The notes beneath the pieces are model-generated. The model saw nothing but the letters and a program-made list of their open reading frames with translations. It ran no database searches and had not been told where the DNA came from. From Cymbidium sinense (Eukaryota > Streptophyta > Magnoliopsida > Asparagales > Orchidaceae), in contig CM038221.1 of NCBI GenBank assembly GCA_021442155.1, positions 28,425,906 to 28,489,905 on the forward strand: a stretch of DNA of 64,000 nucleotides, written 5' to 3'. How positions within the stretch are numbered: the first letter of the stretch is position 1; every line of letters starts with the position of its first letter. The position numbers were made by a program, and so were the translations under genes. Positions 33,594 through 45,711 of the stretch are shown in pieces.

Positions 33594-34439
33594 CGACCAC
33601 CAAAATCTTTGCTTTTAAATCTTTATACATTATTGAACTACGGATGAATAATATATCACTGATGAGCCTCACGTAAAATTTCTTGTCTGATTCGCATCAG
33701 AATCACGTAATTGTGAATTCCAGAATAATCTGCATCTACATTAAAATTCACATTATCACGGATTTGTTCGATGAATTCGATATCCGATCCGGTTATGTCG
33801 TTTGATTCTATCAAATAAAGTTGATTCTTTTGTCGATTGAGATAAATGCAGTATCTGAATCTTAACTTCTAGCCCACAATTCTCGATCGATTCGACTTTG
33901 AGTAATAATCAAATTTGGCATTTCCATGGACTTACGACATCATTGACCCACTTAAACTTTGCAGACAATCTTGAATATCTAAATCATAATCTTTAATAAA
34001 CTCATCTTCTGCTTGTCAATTCTTTTGTGTAAAGATATATTTAAGACTCGATGATCGATAAAATTTCGCATTTCACATCGTATAAGTAATGTCTCCAAAT
34101 TTTAAAAAAATCATTCTAAATTATGCATAGGATAATTTCTTTCATGAGTTTTAATTGTCTTTCGTAAGCATTACTCTTACGTTACGCGTTAAAACCTGAC
34201 CTTTTAAAGATGCATCCTAAATATTTGAAATCCCCGGTCCACGATGGAATATAAGCGGGCGATTTCAATCTTTTCAATTCTTGAAAACTCGCTCATTCAG
34301 TTGTCAATTTGAAATTTGATATCCTTTCTCGATAAATTAGATAGAGGCGTTGCGATATGAGAAAATCTCTTGACAAACCGTAATAACTTAAGCGAGAAAA
34401 CTACGAACTTACGTAACGTTCTTTGGTGCGGTATTCTAA

Positions 34440-34980
34440 ATTGCTTTTACTTTTGAGGATCAATAGAAACTCACTGCCGATAATGTGACTAGAAATGTGA
34501 CTTATCGTCAAAATTCACATTTTGAAAATTTGGCATATAATTGATTTTGTCTTAATTAAACAATCCCGGATGATTTGCGTATTCTTCGGTTTAGAATAAA
34601 TCGAATATCATCGATAAAGATGATATGGCGGGAGGGCTTGAAAACGATTCATTAAATTCGTAAAATTGCGGGCGTAGTTAAACCAAATGTCATACGAAAT
34701 TCATAGTGTCATACGCAGTTTAAATGTTTTAAAATATCGGTATCTTTAACTTCTAACCGATGATATCGGATCTCAAATCGATTACGGAAAATACGGTGGC
34801 TCCCATCAAATAAATCTCAATCACCGGTAGTAGATACTTGTTCTTGATTGTCACTTTATTTAATTCCACATGTCAATCATATCGCGTAGACTCATCCTTT
34901 TTCTTAACAAATATCTTGGTGCACTCGCGGTGAGTTCTTTGGTAGAATAAATCTTTGTCTCGTCTGCAATTGGCACTTTA
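34440..34980 (-). pseudogene. Reverse transcriptase remnants, element 2
   Basis: The codons for FIDDI are intact near 34600, and neighbouring DNA (aaccaaatgtcatacgaaattcatag, tgatatcggatctcaaatcg) lines up with the RT region of element 1. No frame longer than a few dozen codons survives. Confidence 0.55.
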
Positions 34981-35849
34981 TCTGCAATTCTTTAGGAGCC
35001 ATCTGTAAGGAAATTTATGTATAGAAGTTTATGCGGGTTGTACATCGATCCCAAACTCCACCGTGTTGGTGGCACGGTAATTCCTCAGACACATTAGGAA
35101 ATTAGAAACAAGCGGAATGTTTTCGGTTCAAACACCTCCTTATTCAACAATTTGAATTTAGAAATACAATTTCACCGCTTAAATATTTACTTAACTGCCT
35201 TGTCGAAGAAGACACGTCATTCTTATCTGAAAAATAAAATAATTTTTCACCGGGCATGCAAAATTTCACTCTCTCTTCCGGCGTTCAATTGTTGCAAAAT
35301 ATTTAATCAATTCCATACAGTATAGCGTCAAAATGTCGATTGATAAGATAATTAGTTCAGGAAATTGTTTATCTTGAATGTTAATGTCAACAACACATTT
35401 CTATTGTATTATTATCAGGAAAGGCATTCTACATTCAATCTGGTGTGAAATAAATAGTATCAATAGTGGCGGTGGAAAAGGAATCGAAATGAGCGAATCA
35501 CGCAGAATCAACGAGCGAACGAATGATCACGAAATTTTAAGCATACGACCACTTCATTTGATTCGCCCTTGCGGGTGATAGCAAAACTCTTGCTTTTATT
35601 GGGGTTGGTTTTTTTAGTTACGAAGTTTCTCCTTTTCTTGAATTTTCCCAAATTGTGTTACGGCTTCGCGGCTTCCAAAACTTTCTTTGTTGACCGTCAC
35701 GATAATTGTATGATTTTATGTCCTTTTCTCGATGGGCGGTCACGTTGCGATGTCAATCGACATCATAACATTTTCACGATCCGGACATTGACCAAAATTC
35801 TTTCCACACTTATCCAAATAGGTTTCTCGAATTTGTTTTAAATCGTTAT

Positions 35850-36600
35850 CGACTTAAATTTCTTTCACATCGGCCTTCTTTCAAAACTTTGCGTTTGCTT
35901 TTTGTAAATCCATTTGTTCTTTGGAAAAATTCAACTCATTTTCAATTCTCTGCTTTCAGTAACTGCGAGAACTCGCGATATCGAATAATGGTCTTAATCT
36001 TAATTGATCTCACGGTCATGAAATCTATGACATTCTCTTCGCATTGTCTTGATATAATGTGGAGCATATCTAGAAGAGAAGTGAATTCGGCTTCATACTG
36101 CATTATAGTTTTGGATCCTCGAGTTAGATTAAAAAATTTGTCTTGTAAAGCAAGTCTGGCTGATGGAGGAATAAATCAATCTTTGAATACTTTGACAAAC
36201 TCATCCCATTTGATCTGAGTAATGGGTATCATTTAATCTTTCACTTGTCTTAAGCACGCCACACTTTTCGCCTCCAATACAAAATAGCGATCTTACTCTT
36301 ACGTTTTCGGGGCAAATCATTCCATAAAATTTTTCCAATTTTAAGCGTGATCTTAGCTTATGGGATCAGCGGCTTGAATCTTTGGTGGTTTGAGCGTTTG
36401 AAATATCGAATGTTGATCCAAACTTCGGATCGTGCATTTTCATGATTTTTTCATAGATCTTAGCTTATCAACAACACGGGAAATCAAGCTATCCTTGCAA
36501 TTCATCGGATCTACCTTCACCACTTGCTTTCAGGTTGTATTTCACTCCTGTTAGAATTATCTCCGACATGTAGTTCGGTGCGCATTTAGTCCGGAGGGTG
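35850..36600 (-). pseudogene. Gag remnants, element 2
   Basis: Near 36220-36110 the - strand reads a degraded 'W-EFVKVF-D.FIPPSA' block parallel to gag of element 1. + strand frames here are shadows. Confidence 0.5.
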
Positions 36601-36813
36601 ACCATCACACTACGGCATTTCTTGAGCAAATTCTGTAATTATAAAAATTATTTATTTGATACATATTTCTTAAATATCATACATGCATGAAATTAAGAAT
36701 ATATGGATTCTAACAATTCGTCGCATAGCCTGTATTGATCGATTCACACTTACACATCCATCGTCTTTTCTTATTCAATCTTTTTTTCACGTTTGCTTTG
36801 CTCGATCACTTTC

Positions 36814-38707
36814 ACACCCGGATGACCCCTTATTTAGGGTCGGTCGAGTATAACAGAATAGGATATTTCGATTGGACCTGATTCACGCGTTCCGACCTTT
36901 CTTGCGGGCGAGCAAGTGAAATTTCTTAATCAATCATCACTAAACTTCAATTCATATCTTCTTAATTCATATCCGATTCTTTGGATCGTAAATCTTTAAG
37001 TTTGTAAATAAATCTGAGATTAAAACATCGATATTAAAATTTTATGCGTCAAAAATCTTTAATCTTCCCAAAACTATACACCCCAGCAATCAATGGCAAG
37101 CTTACCCGTCTTTTCGCGAAATTATCAGCGGTAGCATCATAAAATTTAAAACTTTGTGAGACAAGAATCTTAAGTAAAAATTTCGAAAGAGCGGTAAACA
37201 TCGTGCGTATGTAAATTTGAAAGAGTAAAGCGGTAAGCTTCTTTGCGATAATGTATGATATATTAAAATATGTAGGTCTTTGCGAGAAATGATATAATGA
37301 CGATATCTTTGTAAGTTCATCTTGTATCGATGTCGAGGAGCAACGATTTTCATTAAAATCATTTCATTATATAAAATCATTTTAGAAATGTCATTTATAA
37401 TTGCATAGGTTTTGACTTCATAACAAATTAGTCACGGCACTAAAGGCGGTAAAGGCGGTAGGAATATCTTCTTTAACGACCGCGACCGGTTATGACTACG
37501 GCTCCGCCAAAATGTCGAGTCGGGGATCTTAAGATCCCTTTCGCGGCTCATCGTCGAGAACTTTTGTATCTGCGATTTCATAACTTGCGCTACGCTCAAT
37601 TTTTTGACATTTCGCATTTTACATTCTTGTATTTCTGATATGTTTATTATATGCGAAATCATATCTTAATAAAGAAAATCATTGCTTATAATCGTTGAAG
37701 CGGTTGTAATGGCATCTGATATAGAATATCATGTATGTCGTTCATCTGATTTATAAAAGCGGTAGAAATAATGGCGTTAAATGGGAAAGCCCGAATTTAA
37801 ATTAGCGATTATGTCTCCGCCGATTAATGCATATCGATTGTCGTGATGTCTCGCCGATTCTTACCAGTATACACTATAATGAAATAACTCTTATTTTGTA
37901 TATGAAACTTATAAATGAAACTCATACTTAACACGGTAGTATCACCAGCTTAAACTGCAATCTTACCTGAAATTGATGTCTCCTCATATAATCTGTCGAA
38001 AAAAGCTGACTTGAGGTAATCTACTAAGCAATATTAATTACGATTAAATTAACAAACTAAAATTAGCAAAAAAATCACCCCCCCGTTTAATACACAACTG
38101 ACTTACACAACAAGCGATTCTAAACTCCCGATCACGCATTTCAACACGAGGAAGGTTCTTGGTGAAAGAAAAAAATAGAAAGAAATTCAGCGACCAAAAT
38201 CCATCATCCCCCGTCGGCCGAGCGAAATCCCTAGCGGCCGTCGGTTCCGCGGATTTCCTCGCCGTCGGCGAGCAGGAAATTCTAGCCCGAGCCGATCGGT
38301 TCCGGGATTTCCCCGAGCAAGTGACTTACGGATCACGGCGGTTCCAGCGAAGGTGAAATCGGCGGGTCCAGGCGAAATCGACCGAGGGCGATTTCAGGCA
38401 GCGTCGATCTGCACGGGCAATCGGTAGCGTGCGAGCGAAGGCGGTTCTGAGTGAATCGGCGAATCGGCGGCTTGTGCGTTCGTGTCACGGGCGCAATCCG
38501 TCGCCGATCTTGAGGAAGGAAGGAAACGAACTTCGATCACGTGATGGAGATCATGAAAGGCGAAATAGGAAGGCTGGAGATCCAACCATACAGCGTCGAA
38601 TGGCTTAATCCGCCATGCATGCTTAGTGCTTCTGATCTACTTCTGATAACGATGGATTAATTAGCTAAAATAAAATTAATTAGGAAATAAACTAATTAGA
38701 TATTACA
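36814..38707 (-). repeat. 5' LTR of gypsy element 2
   Basis: Pairs with 30986-32844. Inner edge placed by similarity (acacccggatgacccctta versus tgtacagatgacccctta). A degraded primer site (GAAAGTGATCGAGCAAAGC on the - strand) lies just inside, comparable with GAAAATGGTATCAAAGC of element 1. Confidence 0.7.
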
Positions 38708-38712
38708 TGTCA
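38708..38712. repeat. Target-site duplication TGTCA (right), element 2
   Basis: Exact match to 30981-30985. Confidence 0.8.
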
Positions 38713-39984
38713 AGGGCAAAATCATTGGTAGGGCACTAAGGATGAAGTTGTGGCAAAGCGTTGAGAGGATGAAGTTGTTAACAGATCATTGAGAGGATGA
38801 AGTGTTGGATAATGACACTGATGGTGGAGATAAGGCACAATTCTCATGACTTTTACTTTTTAATCAATTGATAAGGCCGAGAATGTAATTGTTGCTAGGG
38901 AAAGGGGAGCATTAAGTTAACAACTTTAATTTATTAGGCTATCGTCAAGACCAAATGGATGTAGATATGGGTATAGGATGTTGAAGAGGTGAAATCTTAC
39001 AGTTTTAACACTAAGCTGGCCACCACTAATTTGCTAAGTCATCGACAAGATTTTGAAAGGCATCGGGAAGGAAATTTTTTGCAAGACTTAGCTTCTAGAA
39101 GAAGCCAATCATGAAGGACATTTAGTCCAACTGAAGAGAGACCATATGATTGGGACTAAGTCAGCGACTTTAAAATGCTGAGCCGTTGGCTAAAACTGAG
39201 GGGCCTAAATTAATTGGATTAGGCTTTAATTAAACTAACTTAGAGCAATGGGGAGATCATTCTAAGTCAAAATTGGCTCGACTAAGAATGTGTAAGTTGG
39301 CCCTACTACATGCCAATTAAATCTATTAAACGAGTGAGCTGAACTCTAGATCAATAGAGAGCTTTTTTTATTCTTCCCCATTTAGAAAGAAATGGAATAT
39401 TAAAGGTGGGAAACCAAATTACATGTGTATCCAAGGGATGCTCATTGAGGATCTTTAAAATATGAAACCCCTTTTGAGCATTATGAAACTTTAGCATCTT
39501 TTCAAGGAAGGTGCTTTAATTGCTTAGCAAGGGATTGTTAGAAATCAAAACTTAGGAAATCATGATGACTTGATAGAATAATGAATTAATTTTTTTTGTA
39601 GATAGATATTATAAATTGGAAGTGGAATTTTATCTAAGATGTTATTTCAACTAATGATTGAAAGGAAATGCATGGTATTTTTTATTTCAAGGGATGTAGG
39701 TTGTTTGTGGCAGCTATCATCATTTGGGTGATCTTTTACTCTAATAGTCTTAATATATTGATATGGAGAGCGGTAATGAAATGAGCTAATTTCAAGATTA
39801 GTTGTGTTCCTTAATTTCATGAATATAGTGAGGGCAAACAAATTTAACTTACGGTTATTGAAGGCTTTAATTCCAAGATGATCGCAAAAGATAATGCAAT
39901 TAATCATATTCCTTATTTACTGCAAATAGCGTTTGCAAGGAGCTCGGATGCATTTGACTCAGATTCTATAATAATTGGCTTGGG
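38713..39984 (+). other. Intron 4 DNA right of the gypsy elements
   Basis: Begins with short imperfect repeats (gagaggatgaagttgt, three times within 38740-38810) and continues as AT-rich DNA without recognisable genes. Confidence 0.4.
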
Positions 39985-40265
39985 CGCAACATATTTCTAC
40001 TGATATGTATATTATTCTAAGATGTCAGCCCTAAATTTCAAATACTTAAATAAGCCTAAAAGGAAGTTTACATGTCTCATTGTGTTCTAGATTACAAGAA
40101 TTAGCACCAACTTACAAACATTTAGCACATGGCTTCCACAGCTTATCTTGGCAGAAAGAGAGCTCCGTGTTAGTCCAAATTTGGTGTTAAACACATTATA
40201 AGGTGTCTAATCTAATCGCATATAAGCAAAAGATGGAAAACCCTTTGATAATTACGGTAATTTGT
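39985..40265 (+). repeat. Second copy of the intron segment at 21800-22045
   Basis: Same order of shared blocks as in the upstream copy, for example atttcaaatacttaaataag, atgtctcattgtgttct and aaaaccctttgataatta. Its neighbour downstream is exon 5, whereas the other copy follows exon 4. Confidence 0.55.
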
Positions 40266-40698
40266 AGTCACAGAATGCTGTAACTTATCAGAATTATGCC
40301 TATTTAAACTTAATAAAAGAAATGCATACATTAATTCAATCATTCATAGCACAACATGACACTTCATGGAAGATGGACCATGGGTCTTTGCATAACAAAA
40401 TTCCAGCGGTTGTTAGAGGCTCTCTTAACTGTAGGTTTGATGAAATATGCCATCTCGAAAACATCTGTTTGGCTAGCCTGATAGACAACTATTTAGGGTA
40501 TGTCTTCTGTAGTAAAAAAAAAAGACTGAGAAAAGATAGAATCGTTTTTTGTTTATGGAGAACTCGAAATGAAATTATTCTCTTGCAAGGGATCTTGGTA
40601 ATTTTGTGCTCTCTCCATGTTATGTTATTTTCCTTTCTTGCAAGTGGCTCTCTTGTAATACTCATCGTCTCTAACAAGGCCAGTCTTGGCATTAACAG

Positions 40699-40833
40699 AA
40701 ACCGATACTAATTATTGAAGATGATATCGATGTCAAGCACCAAGCTTTTAAGCAATTTGATACTGTTCGAGACTACTCTGATCATCACTTTAATAGACCT
40801 GAGATCCTTAAAATAACTCCTACAGGAAAGGAG
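40699..40833 (+). CDS. E2 gene exon 5 (KQFDTVRDYSDHHF)
   Basis: Acceptor ggcattaacag|AAA and donor GGAAAGGAG|GTATAT enclose 45 codons, phase 0 at both ends, with no stop. The protein reads KPILIIEDDIDVKHQA, then FKQFDTVRDYSDHHFNRPEI. The FKQFDTVxDxSDHxF block is a diagnostic conserved stretch of plant PFU-type E2 proteins between the acidic linker and the UBC domain. Because exon 3 also ends in phase 0, direct joining of exons 3 and 5 keeps the frame. Confidence 0.8.
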
Positions 40834-40911
40834 GTATATATGAGATTAATAAAAGTTAACACATCTTGTTCTTCTTATTCATTTCATCTTTTTTTGAGCT
40901 GTTGTTTATAG

Positions 40912-40978
40912 CAGCCAGCAAAGGATTGGGCTAAGAGGATTCAGCATGAGTGGAAAGTTCTGGAAAAAGATTTACCTG
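40912..40978 (+). CDS. E2 gene exon 6 (start of the UBC fold)
   Basis: Acceptor ttgtttatag|CAG and donor TTACCTG|GTGAGT; 67 bases, leaving phase 1. Encodes QPAKDWAKRIQHEWKVLEK then DLP, the first helix of the UBC fold with its usual KRIQxEWKxLEKDLP pattern. A following exon should start with two bases completing an Asp or Glu codon and encode the 'FVRVYExRMDLLRA' strand; I could not find it between here and 64000. Confidence 0.85.
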
Positions 40979-42378
40979 GTGAGTATGTGACTTTACTATG
41001 TTGATGGCTTTGACTTTAACATGTTTTAAGTCTTAACAGAATAGTAATGAATTTGTTTTGTTACATGTATGTTTCTCTTATGAACTATGAATTTTAAAGT
41101 TTTATGACTTGCTGTTTCTTAAGGATTACAGTTACTGGGCGTCTGTATTCTTTGACTTTTTCTCTTTGTTTGAGTAAAATTTACATTGTTTAAGCTATTT
41201 TTAGTGTTTTATTAATCAGTCAGCTGCATCAGTAGTTTAGAGGAACAACAGGAGAATGGACAAAGAGTGATGATTGACATCTTGGAGCTTGCCCCATTTT
41301 TTGCTACCAATTAGAATGCTGACCATTTACCTGTTTGCCTCGTTGGATCTTGGTCTGTGGTTCTACTTCTGCTGACACAACACTTGAGAAGATTCTTGAT
41401 TTAAATCCCGCCTACCTCAAATTAGTAAATAAAAAATAAAAACGCAATGAATTCCTTAACCTTTTGAACTTGAGCCTCAATAAGTGCCAAATTTAGGTGA
41501 AGTCGAAACTTAGTTATAGTTTGGATGTGATTTGTTGATTGCTTTAGCTATGAGGTTAGAGTAACCAATACGGTTAAATGAGAATGGTGCACTAGTTTCT
41601 TAGTAGTTTTGGTGTGTTCCGTGATAATTAATATACTTCTCCACAATGCAATACATCTCAGTTATAGCTGAAGCCGAGTTGCGAATTGTAGTTTAGAAAA
41701 TATGCTTTCTGCCGATGCACTTGGTTGGTCTCCTTTTTCCTTTGCCCAGGCATTTAGGACTTGGCGACCTTGGGCTGTTGATGTTACAAGAAAATGCAGG
41801 GGCCAGGGGTGTTCCTGATTGCACTGCAGCTTGATGGATTGATGTGTCTTTATGGGGGCAAAACTTGTAGGGATGAGAGGAAGGTTTTCATGGGTTCTAG
41901 GAGGGGTGGAGGGGTTGATGGATTGGATGAACTGAGGAAAGAGCCACATAGAAGGAAATATGGTAAACTGAATTACTTAACACAGGACAACTATGACACA
42001 ACAATATGAAAACAAACTCTTTAAGGCTAAAGCTCTCTGAAATTCTTAAGGAAGCAATGCTTTTTTTTTTTATTTAAGAAATGAGCAACATAATGGCCAC
42101 CGTGACTCCGAATTCCATCTATGCCTACTCCAGAGATGGCACGAGCAATGTAAAGACCACAGCTAAGAAGTTTTACTGCTATTGCTTCAGTCATCCTAAC
42201 CTTGATTAGGTTAAATGGTTTTACAGTTGCCAATGTTCATTTCAAGAAATCGTACTGCTTGTGCTTCCATCATTCTCACTTGGGTTTGTATTCTTGTTAA
42301 TGAAGCTGTGATTGAAGCTTTAATAGAACATGAAAAAGATGTGTAAACTGGGACATAGTCTCAAGTTGAGGTCGACCA
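40979..42378 (+). other. Start of the last intron (or downstream DNA)
   Basis: No exon of the UBC domain was found. A balanced-composition patch at 41660-42320 has open frames on both strands (for example - strand 41949-41662, and - strand around 42290-42030 with QTQVRMMEAQAVRFLEMN) but no family I can name. It may be a decayed gene fragment. Confidence 0.4.
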
Positions 42379-43129
42379 TATTGACCTCAATACAAATCAC
42401 AAGTCGAAAAGAGCAAATACGGCAGAATCGCCGGACTATAAATGCGGCATTATGAGAATTGGAGTCAAAATACCCAAATTATCACTGAAACCAATTGAAA
42501 CGACCTTGATCACAAAGCAGATTTCTCTAATGCGTCTGGAATGTCGTAATTGATTAAAATATAATTTTGATGATCGATGGAAGATGAGCTATCAACGCGT
42601 CGCAGCATCAGTTGAGAGTGATGATGATATTCAAACTACATTCGTTCGTGAAATCGATTACTCTGTTGTCACCGAAACATTGAAATTTATTGAATAAGAT
42701 TGTTCATGCATCGGCGATGAATAAGCGAGCGATATGATAACGTTCATTTTGAGCTGAACTAACTCTATTCGACGCTAAAATCAACTAAACAACTTCTAGT
42801 CTCAAAATGAACTGCATCCTTTCATCCGGAACATCGAAATTATCTAAAATATACATCCAATTTGGCTAGGGTTGTTGCATGTAAAATCTCGGCGAAATTA
42901 ACATGAATTTTGAGGCAAAACCCACCTAACCACCCTCTATTCATGTCCAGTTAGACTTGAAACTTGTGGCAGCCATGTTGATGTCTCCACCTCCCATTCA
43001 GTCAATAATGAGCCACCACGTCACCTCCCCTATACACTTAGTGAAGCAGTCGACTCTCGGGGGCCTCACTCCCAACGTGGAGGCGCGAGTTCGAGCGCAT
43101 TGATTGTGTGCATTTAATTTCTCTTAAGG

Positions 43130-43780
43130 AGACCATCCGCCAATCATTCGCTCATCTCTCTCTCGTTCGCACATCTCAACTCCCAACTCCCTCTCTCTCG
43201 CACTCCAGGCTGAAATGCAAACTCCCCAGTAGGCTCGACGACCTCTCCCTCTCTTCCTCTTCAATTCTTTCTCCATTCTCTATCTCAGTCGAACACCCAA
43301 TGCACCCAGTTGAAGCCCTCATCTCCTCCCTCTGTCCAATCTCTCCCCTCATTCTTGTCAAACATCAGAAGCGTACGCCCTAGCTTAACCTATAGTCTCT
43401 CGATCTCCTCTCTCCATGTGATCGGCCGAACTCCCCAACCTGTTGTCTTCTCCCCAGCTAGCCAACCATCTCTGCCTGAGCCTCTCTCTAACTATCTCTA
43501 TCTTTCTCTAGAAATCAAAGAAAGGTTTCTCTCAAAATTCTCCTCATAATCTCGTTCCATCTCCTTCCCTTTCTCTATCTTTCTCACCATCTCTCACCCC
43601 TTCTCTCTCTAGAAAGAGAGAAATCTCCAGCTCTCTCTCTAAAATCAGAGAGAGATACTTCTTCCTCTCTTTAAACAGAGAGGGTACATCTCTCTCTAAC
43701 CTTCTCTACCAATTCTCTATCTCTTTCTCATGATCTCTCTCTTTCTTCTCACTTTCTCTCTCTAGAAAATCAATACAAAA
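43130..43780 (+). repeat. CT-rich leader with short AGAGAG inserts
   Basis: Long pyrimidine-rich stretch dominated by ctctctct and tctcc, interrupted by agagagaaatc, cagagagaga and cagagaggg; the two kinds can pair locally. Open frames here (43108-43383, 43310-43549) are Ser/Leu/Pro strings produced by the repeat. Confidence 0.6.
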
Positions 43781-43939
43781 AAATATAAAGAAAGAGTGGA
43801 AATGTTCCTCCCTCTTCCTATCTCGTATCACTTCCTTGCATTCCATGGCAATTGATATACAGTCTTGATTTGCATGATAGGCATAAAATGTGCAACTTAA
43901 AACTCCTCAAATCTTGATTGCAATGCGTATGACGCGACA

Positions 43940-44165
43940 AGCGGAACTTGTACACGTTTTTCTTAACGTGGCCAGGGAAACTCATAGGCAACATTTGCGG
44001 TGTAGCAGGTAAGCCCTGTGCTTGCTTTTCTTAGCATGACAGAGAAAATTATAAATTGCAAATCTTCTTGCAGGTACATATGCATTTTGGCATTTATCAA
44101 GAAGTCTTATGACACGACGCCTTTTTTTAGCATGTGCACCCGCTTTCAACCCTCCTGGGGACAAC
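43940..44165 (+). repeat. Hairpin units in solo-LTR copy 4
   Basis: The clearest is 43953-43970, CACGTT-TTTCTT-AACGTG, a perfect six-base stem with the same loop as copies 2 and 5 but a different stem. A second, TGCT-TTTCTT-AGCA, lies near 44023-44036, and a weaker one near 44117-44135. Each is followed by a GRCAGGGA-type tail in place of GGTGGG. Confidence 0.6.
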
Positions 44166-44700
44166 ATCGAGGTTTAAATTTTGCCAAAATTCAGACGACA
44201 GAGGACTTAAAATTGAATTGATTGCGCTCGAACAGGTCTTATGCAAAACTTAAATAGAACTTAAAATTAGACTAATTAAACTTAACTGAACTTGAATTGA
44301 ACCTAAACTGAATTAATTGGCTTATGTGGGACTTGAATAAGGACTAAAAAAGGGTACTCTTGAAATGCAAAATGAGCTTAAAATTAATCTAAAAGTAAAC
44401 TTAAGTTTAAGACTAAACTAGAACTAAATCCAGTTGAAAACTTAAGACTTCTCAGATCAAAATAAGTTTGCCAAAATTTAAAAGAAGAACTTACATGAGC
44501 TTTAAAATGAACTTGAAATTTTCTCACAAACCACAAGTAGAGTTTCCTCACATTAAAACCTTCAGAATGTTCAGAGAAAGTAAATGAGTTGGAATAAAAT
44601 GAAGTAAAATAGCCCCTCTATTTATTACTGAAGAAAGATATTTTGTGGGATCTACTGAATAATATTTAAAGTGTATTACAATGAAAATAGCTGCCACAGG

Positions 44701-45628
44701 TATATTTAAAGTGCATGAAAACAAAAATAGTTGCCCACAGGTGATAAAAAAAATGGAATATAAAGTTTGGTGGATATATTTATTACTGGAATTGTCCACT
44801 TACCCATGTGCACCGATAAGAAAGAATCATTGTGAAAATCTAGAGCATGATCCTTGCATGCTAATTGACAATAATATAATCCACAAAAGATCTTTTAACT
44901 TATAATTAAATGTGAGGGCGAAATAGATTTAGAGATTCATTCTAATTAAGTTAACAGGTTCTTCAAATGAAATTTTACGGATATCGCAAAATGACACTGT
45001 GTTTAACTTAAAATATTTCATAATTCATGTGAATACCCTAACAAAATAAGTGTTACACATATCTTGAAGCAATTTCAAACTCAAAATTATTGCATCAAGT
45101 TATGTGTAATGAAACCATAAAATTGAAGTCGTATATTCGTTGTAGGACGTTGTTTCTAAAATTATTATATACGAATGTTTTGTGAAATATTGAGGAATGT
45201 TGTTAAGTTGCATTGGAGGACTTCTCTGTGTTAAAGTTGAAAAATTAAACTTTTAAATTCCCTAATCAAACTTTGCATTGTGATCTCTCTGTTGACCTAC
45301 ACATTCATATCAAAGTGTGATAAAGTAAAATCGATAATGGGTGATAAACACAAATTATGTTTTATTCATCTCAATTATCGCAAGAAATAATTTGAATGAA
45401 TGAAACTAAGAAAAGTTATGAGTCAACATTATAAAGATTGAACCGTATTCACTTCGATCATCATCGACGTTGCCTAAATAATTCATTTTATAAACGCAGC
45501 ATATATTCGTAACATTGAAAATATTTAAAAGATCTACCTCGATAAAGTGACACACACAATGTAAACACACAATTATCTATATGTGAGATGACACATGAGA
45601 ATCGGGAAGAAATCTAGAATATACATTA

Positions 45629-45633
<5 letters not shown>
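44701..45633 (+). other. AT-rich DNA, no feature
   Basis: No gene, RNA or recognisable repeat seen. Confidence 0.4.

Positions 45634-45708
<75 letters not shown>
45634..45708. repeat. (TA)n microsatellite
   Basis: About 37 TA units; the Tyr/Ile open frame across it is an artefact of the repeat. Confidence 0.95.

Positions 45709-45711
<3 letters not shown>

Larger units (their letters stand above)
30986..38707 (-). mobile_element. Ty3/gypsy chromovirus-type retrotransposon, element 2 (highly decayed)
   Basis: Bounded by TGTACAGATGACC and AGATATTACA, flanked by TGTCA duplications. Both LTRs are present (30986-32844 and about 36814-38707). Inside, on the - strand, the same gene order as element 1 can be followed in pieces: gag block near 36220-36110, an RT FIDDI codon string near 34615-34598, integrase start (SLPLPIPVEVGRN, RMDFVMGF) at 33540-33440, and a 'WEVEQEM' chromodomain-like end near 32920. 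All frames are heavily broken. Substitutions and indels seem to favour gain of short CG-containing strings, unlike normal CpG decay. Confidence 0.85.
2356..40978 (+). pseudogene. PFU-type ubiquitin-conjugating enzyme E2 gene (E2 38/25-like), N-terminal part; giant introns, damaged exon 4
   Basis: Span of the six exons I could join by splice sites and phase. The encoded parts match the non-catalytic N-terminal half of plant PFU-type E2 enzymes: a VVPHDVIEIDEDDDQDG acidic motif, a low-complexity Asp/Tyr linker, KQFDTVRDYSDHHF, and DWAKRIQHEWKVLEKDLP just before the UBC fold. Members of this family accept ubiquitin from E1 on a catalytic cysteine and pass it to substrates or E3 ligases; that cysteine lies in exons not found here. 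Introns are 68 bp, about 18.7 kb, 87 bp, about 18.9 kb, 78 bp and at least 23 kb. Exon 4 has a one-base frame offset and four stops in the homologous frame, so the gene is either decaying or spliced around that exon (exon 3 ends and exon 5 begins in phase 0). Assembly error in exon 4 is a third explanation. Confidence 0.6.
42379..44700 (+). mobile_element. Solo-LTR family, copy 4 (partial)
   Basis: Starts near TATTGACCTCAATAC (family TGTTGACCTCC). The CG-rich first part (42379-42900) matches copies 2, 3 and 5 (for example cctttcatccggaacatcgaaattat, cattgaaatttattgaataag). A pyrimidine-rich leader of about 800 bp follows (43060-43800), then four hairpin units (43940-44165) and a segment ending in 'cccctctatttatta' (44615) that parallels copy 6 near 51010. 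The conserved 3' end (GAGCCCACA) and a target duplication are missing. Confidence 0.6.

Noticed and set aside
40322..40711. 129-codon + strand open frame ahead of E2 exon 5
   Set aside because: It runs through the splice acceptor in a different frame from exon 5, has poly-Lys/Leu intron-like content and no known domain.
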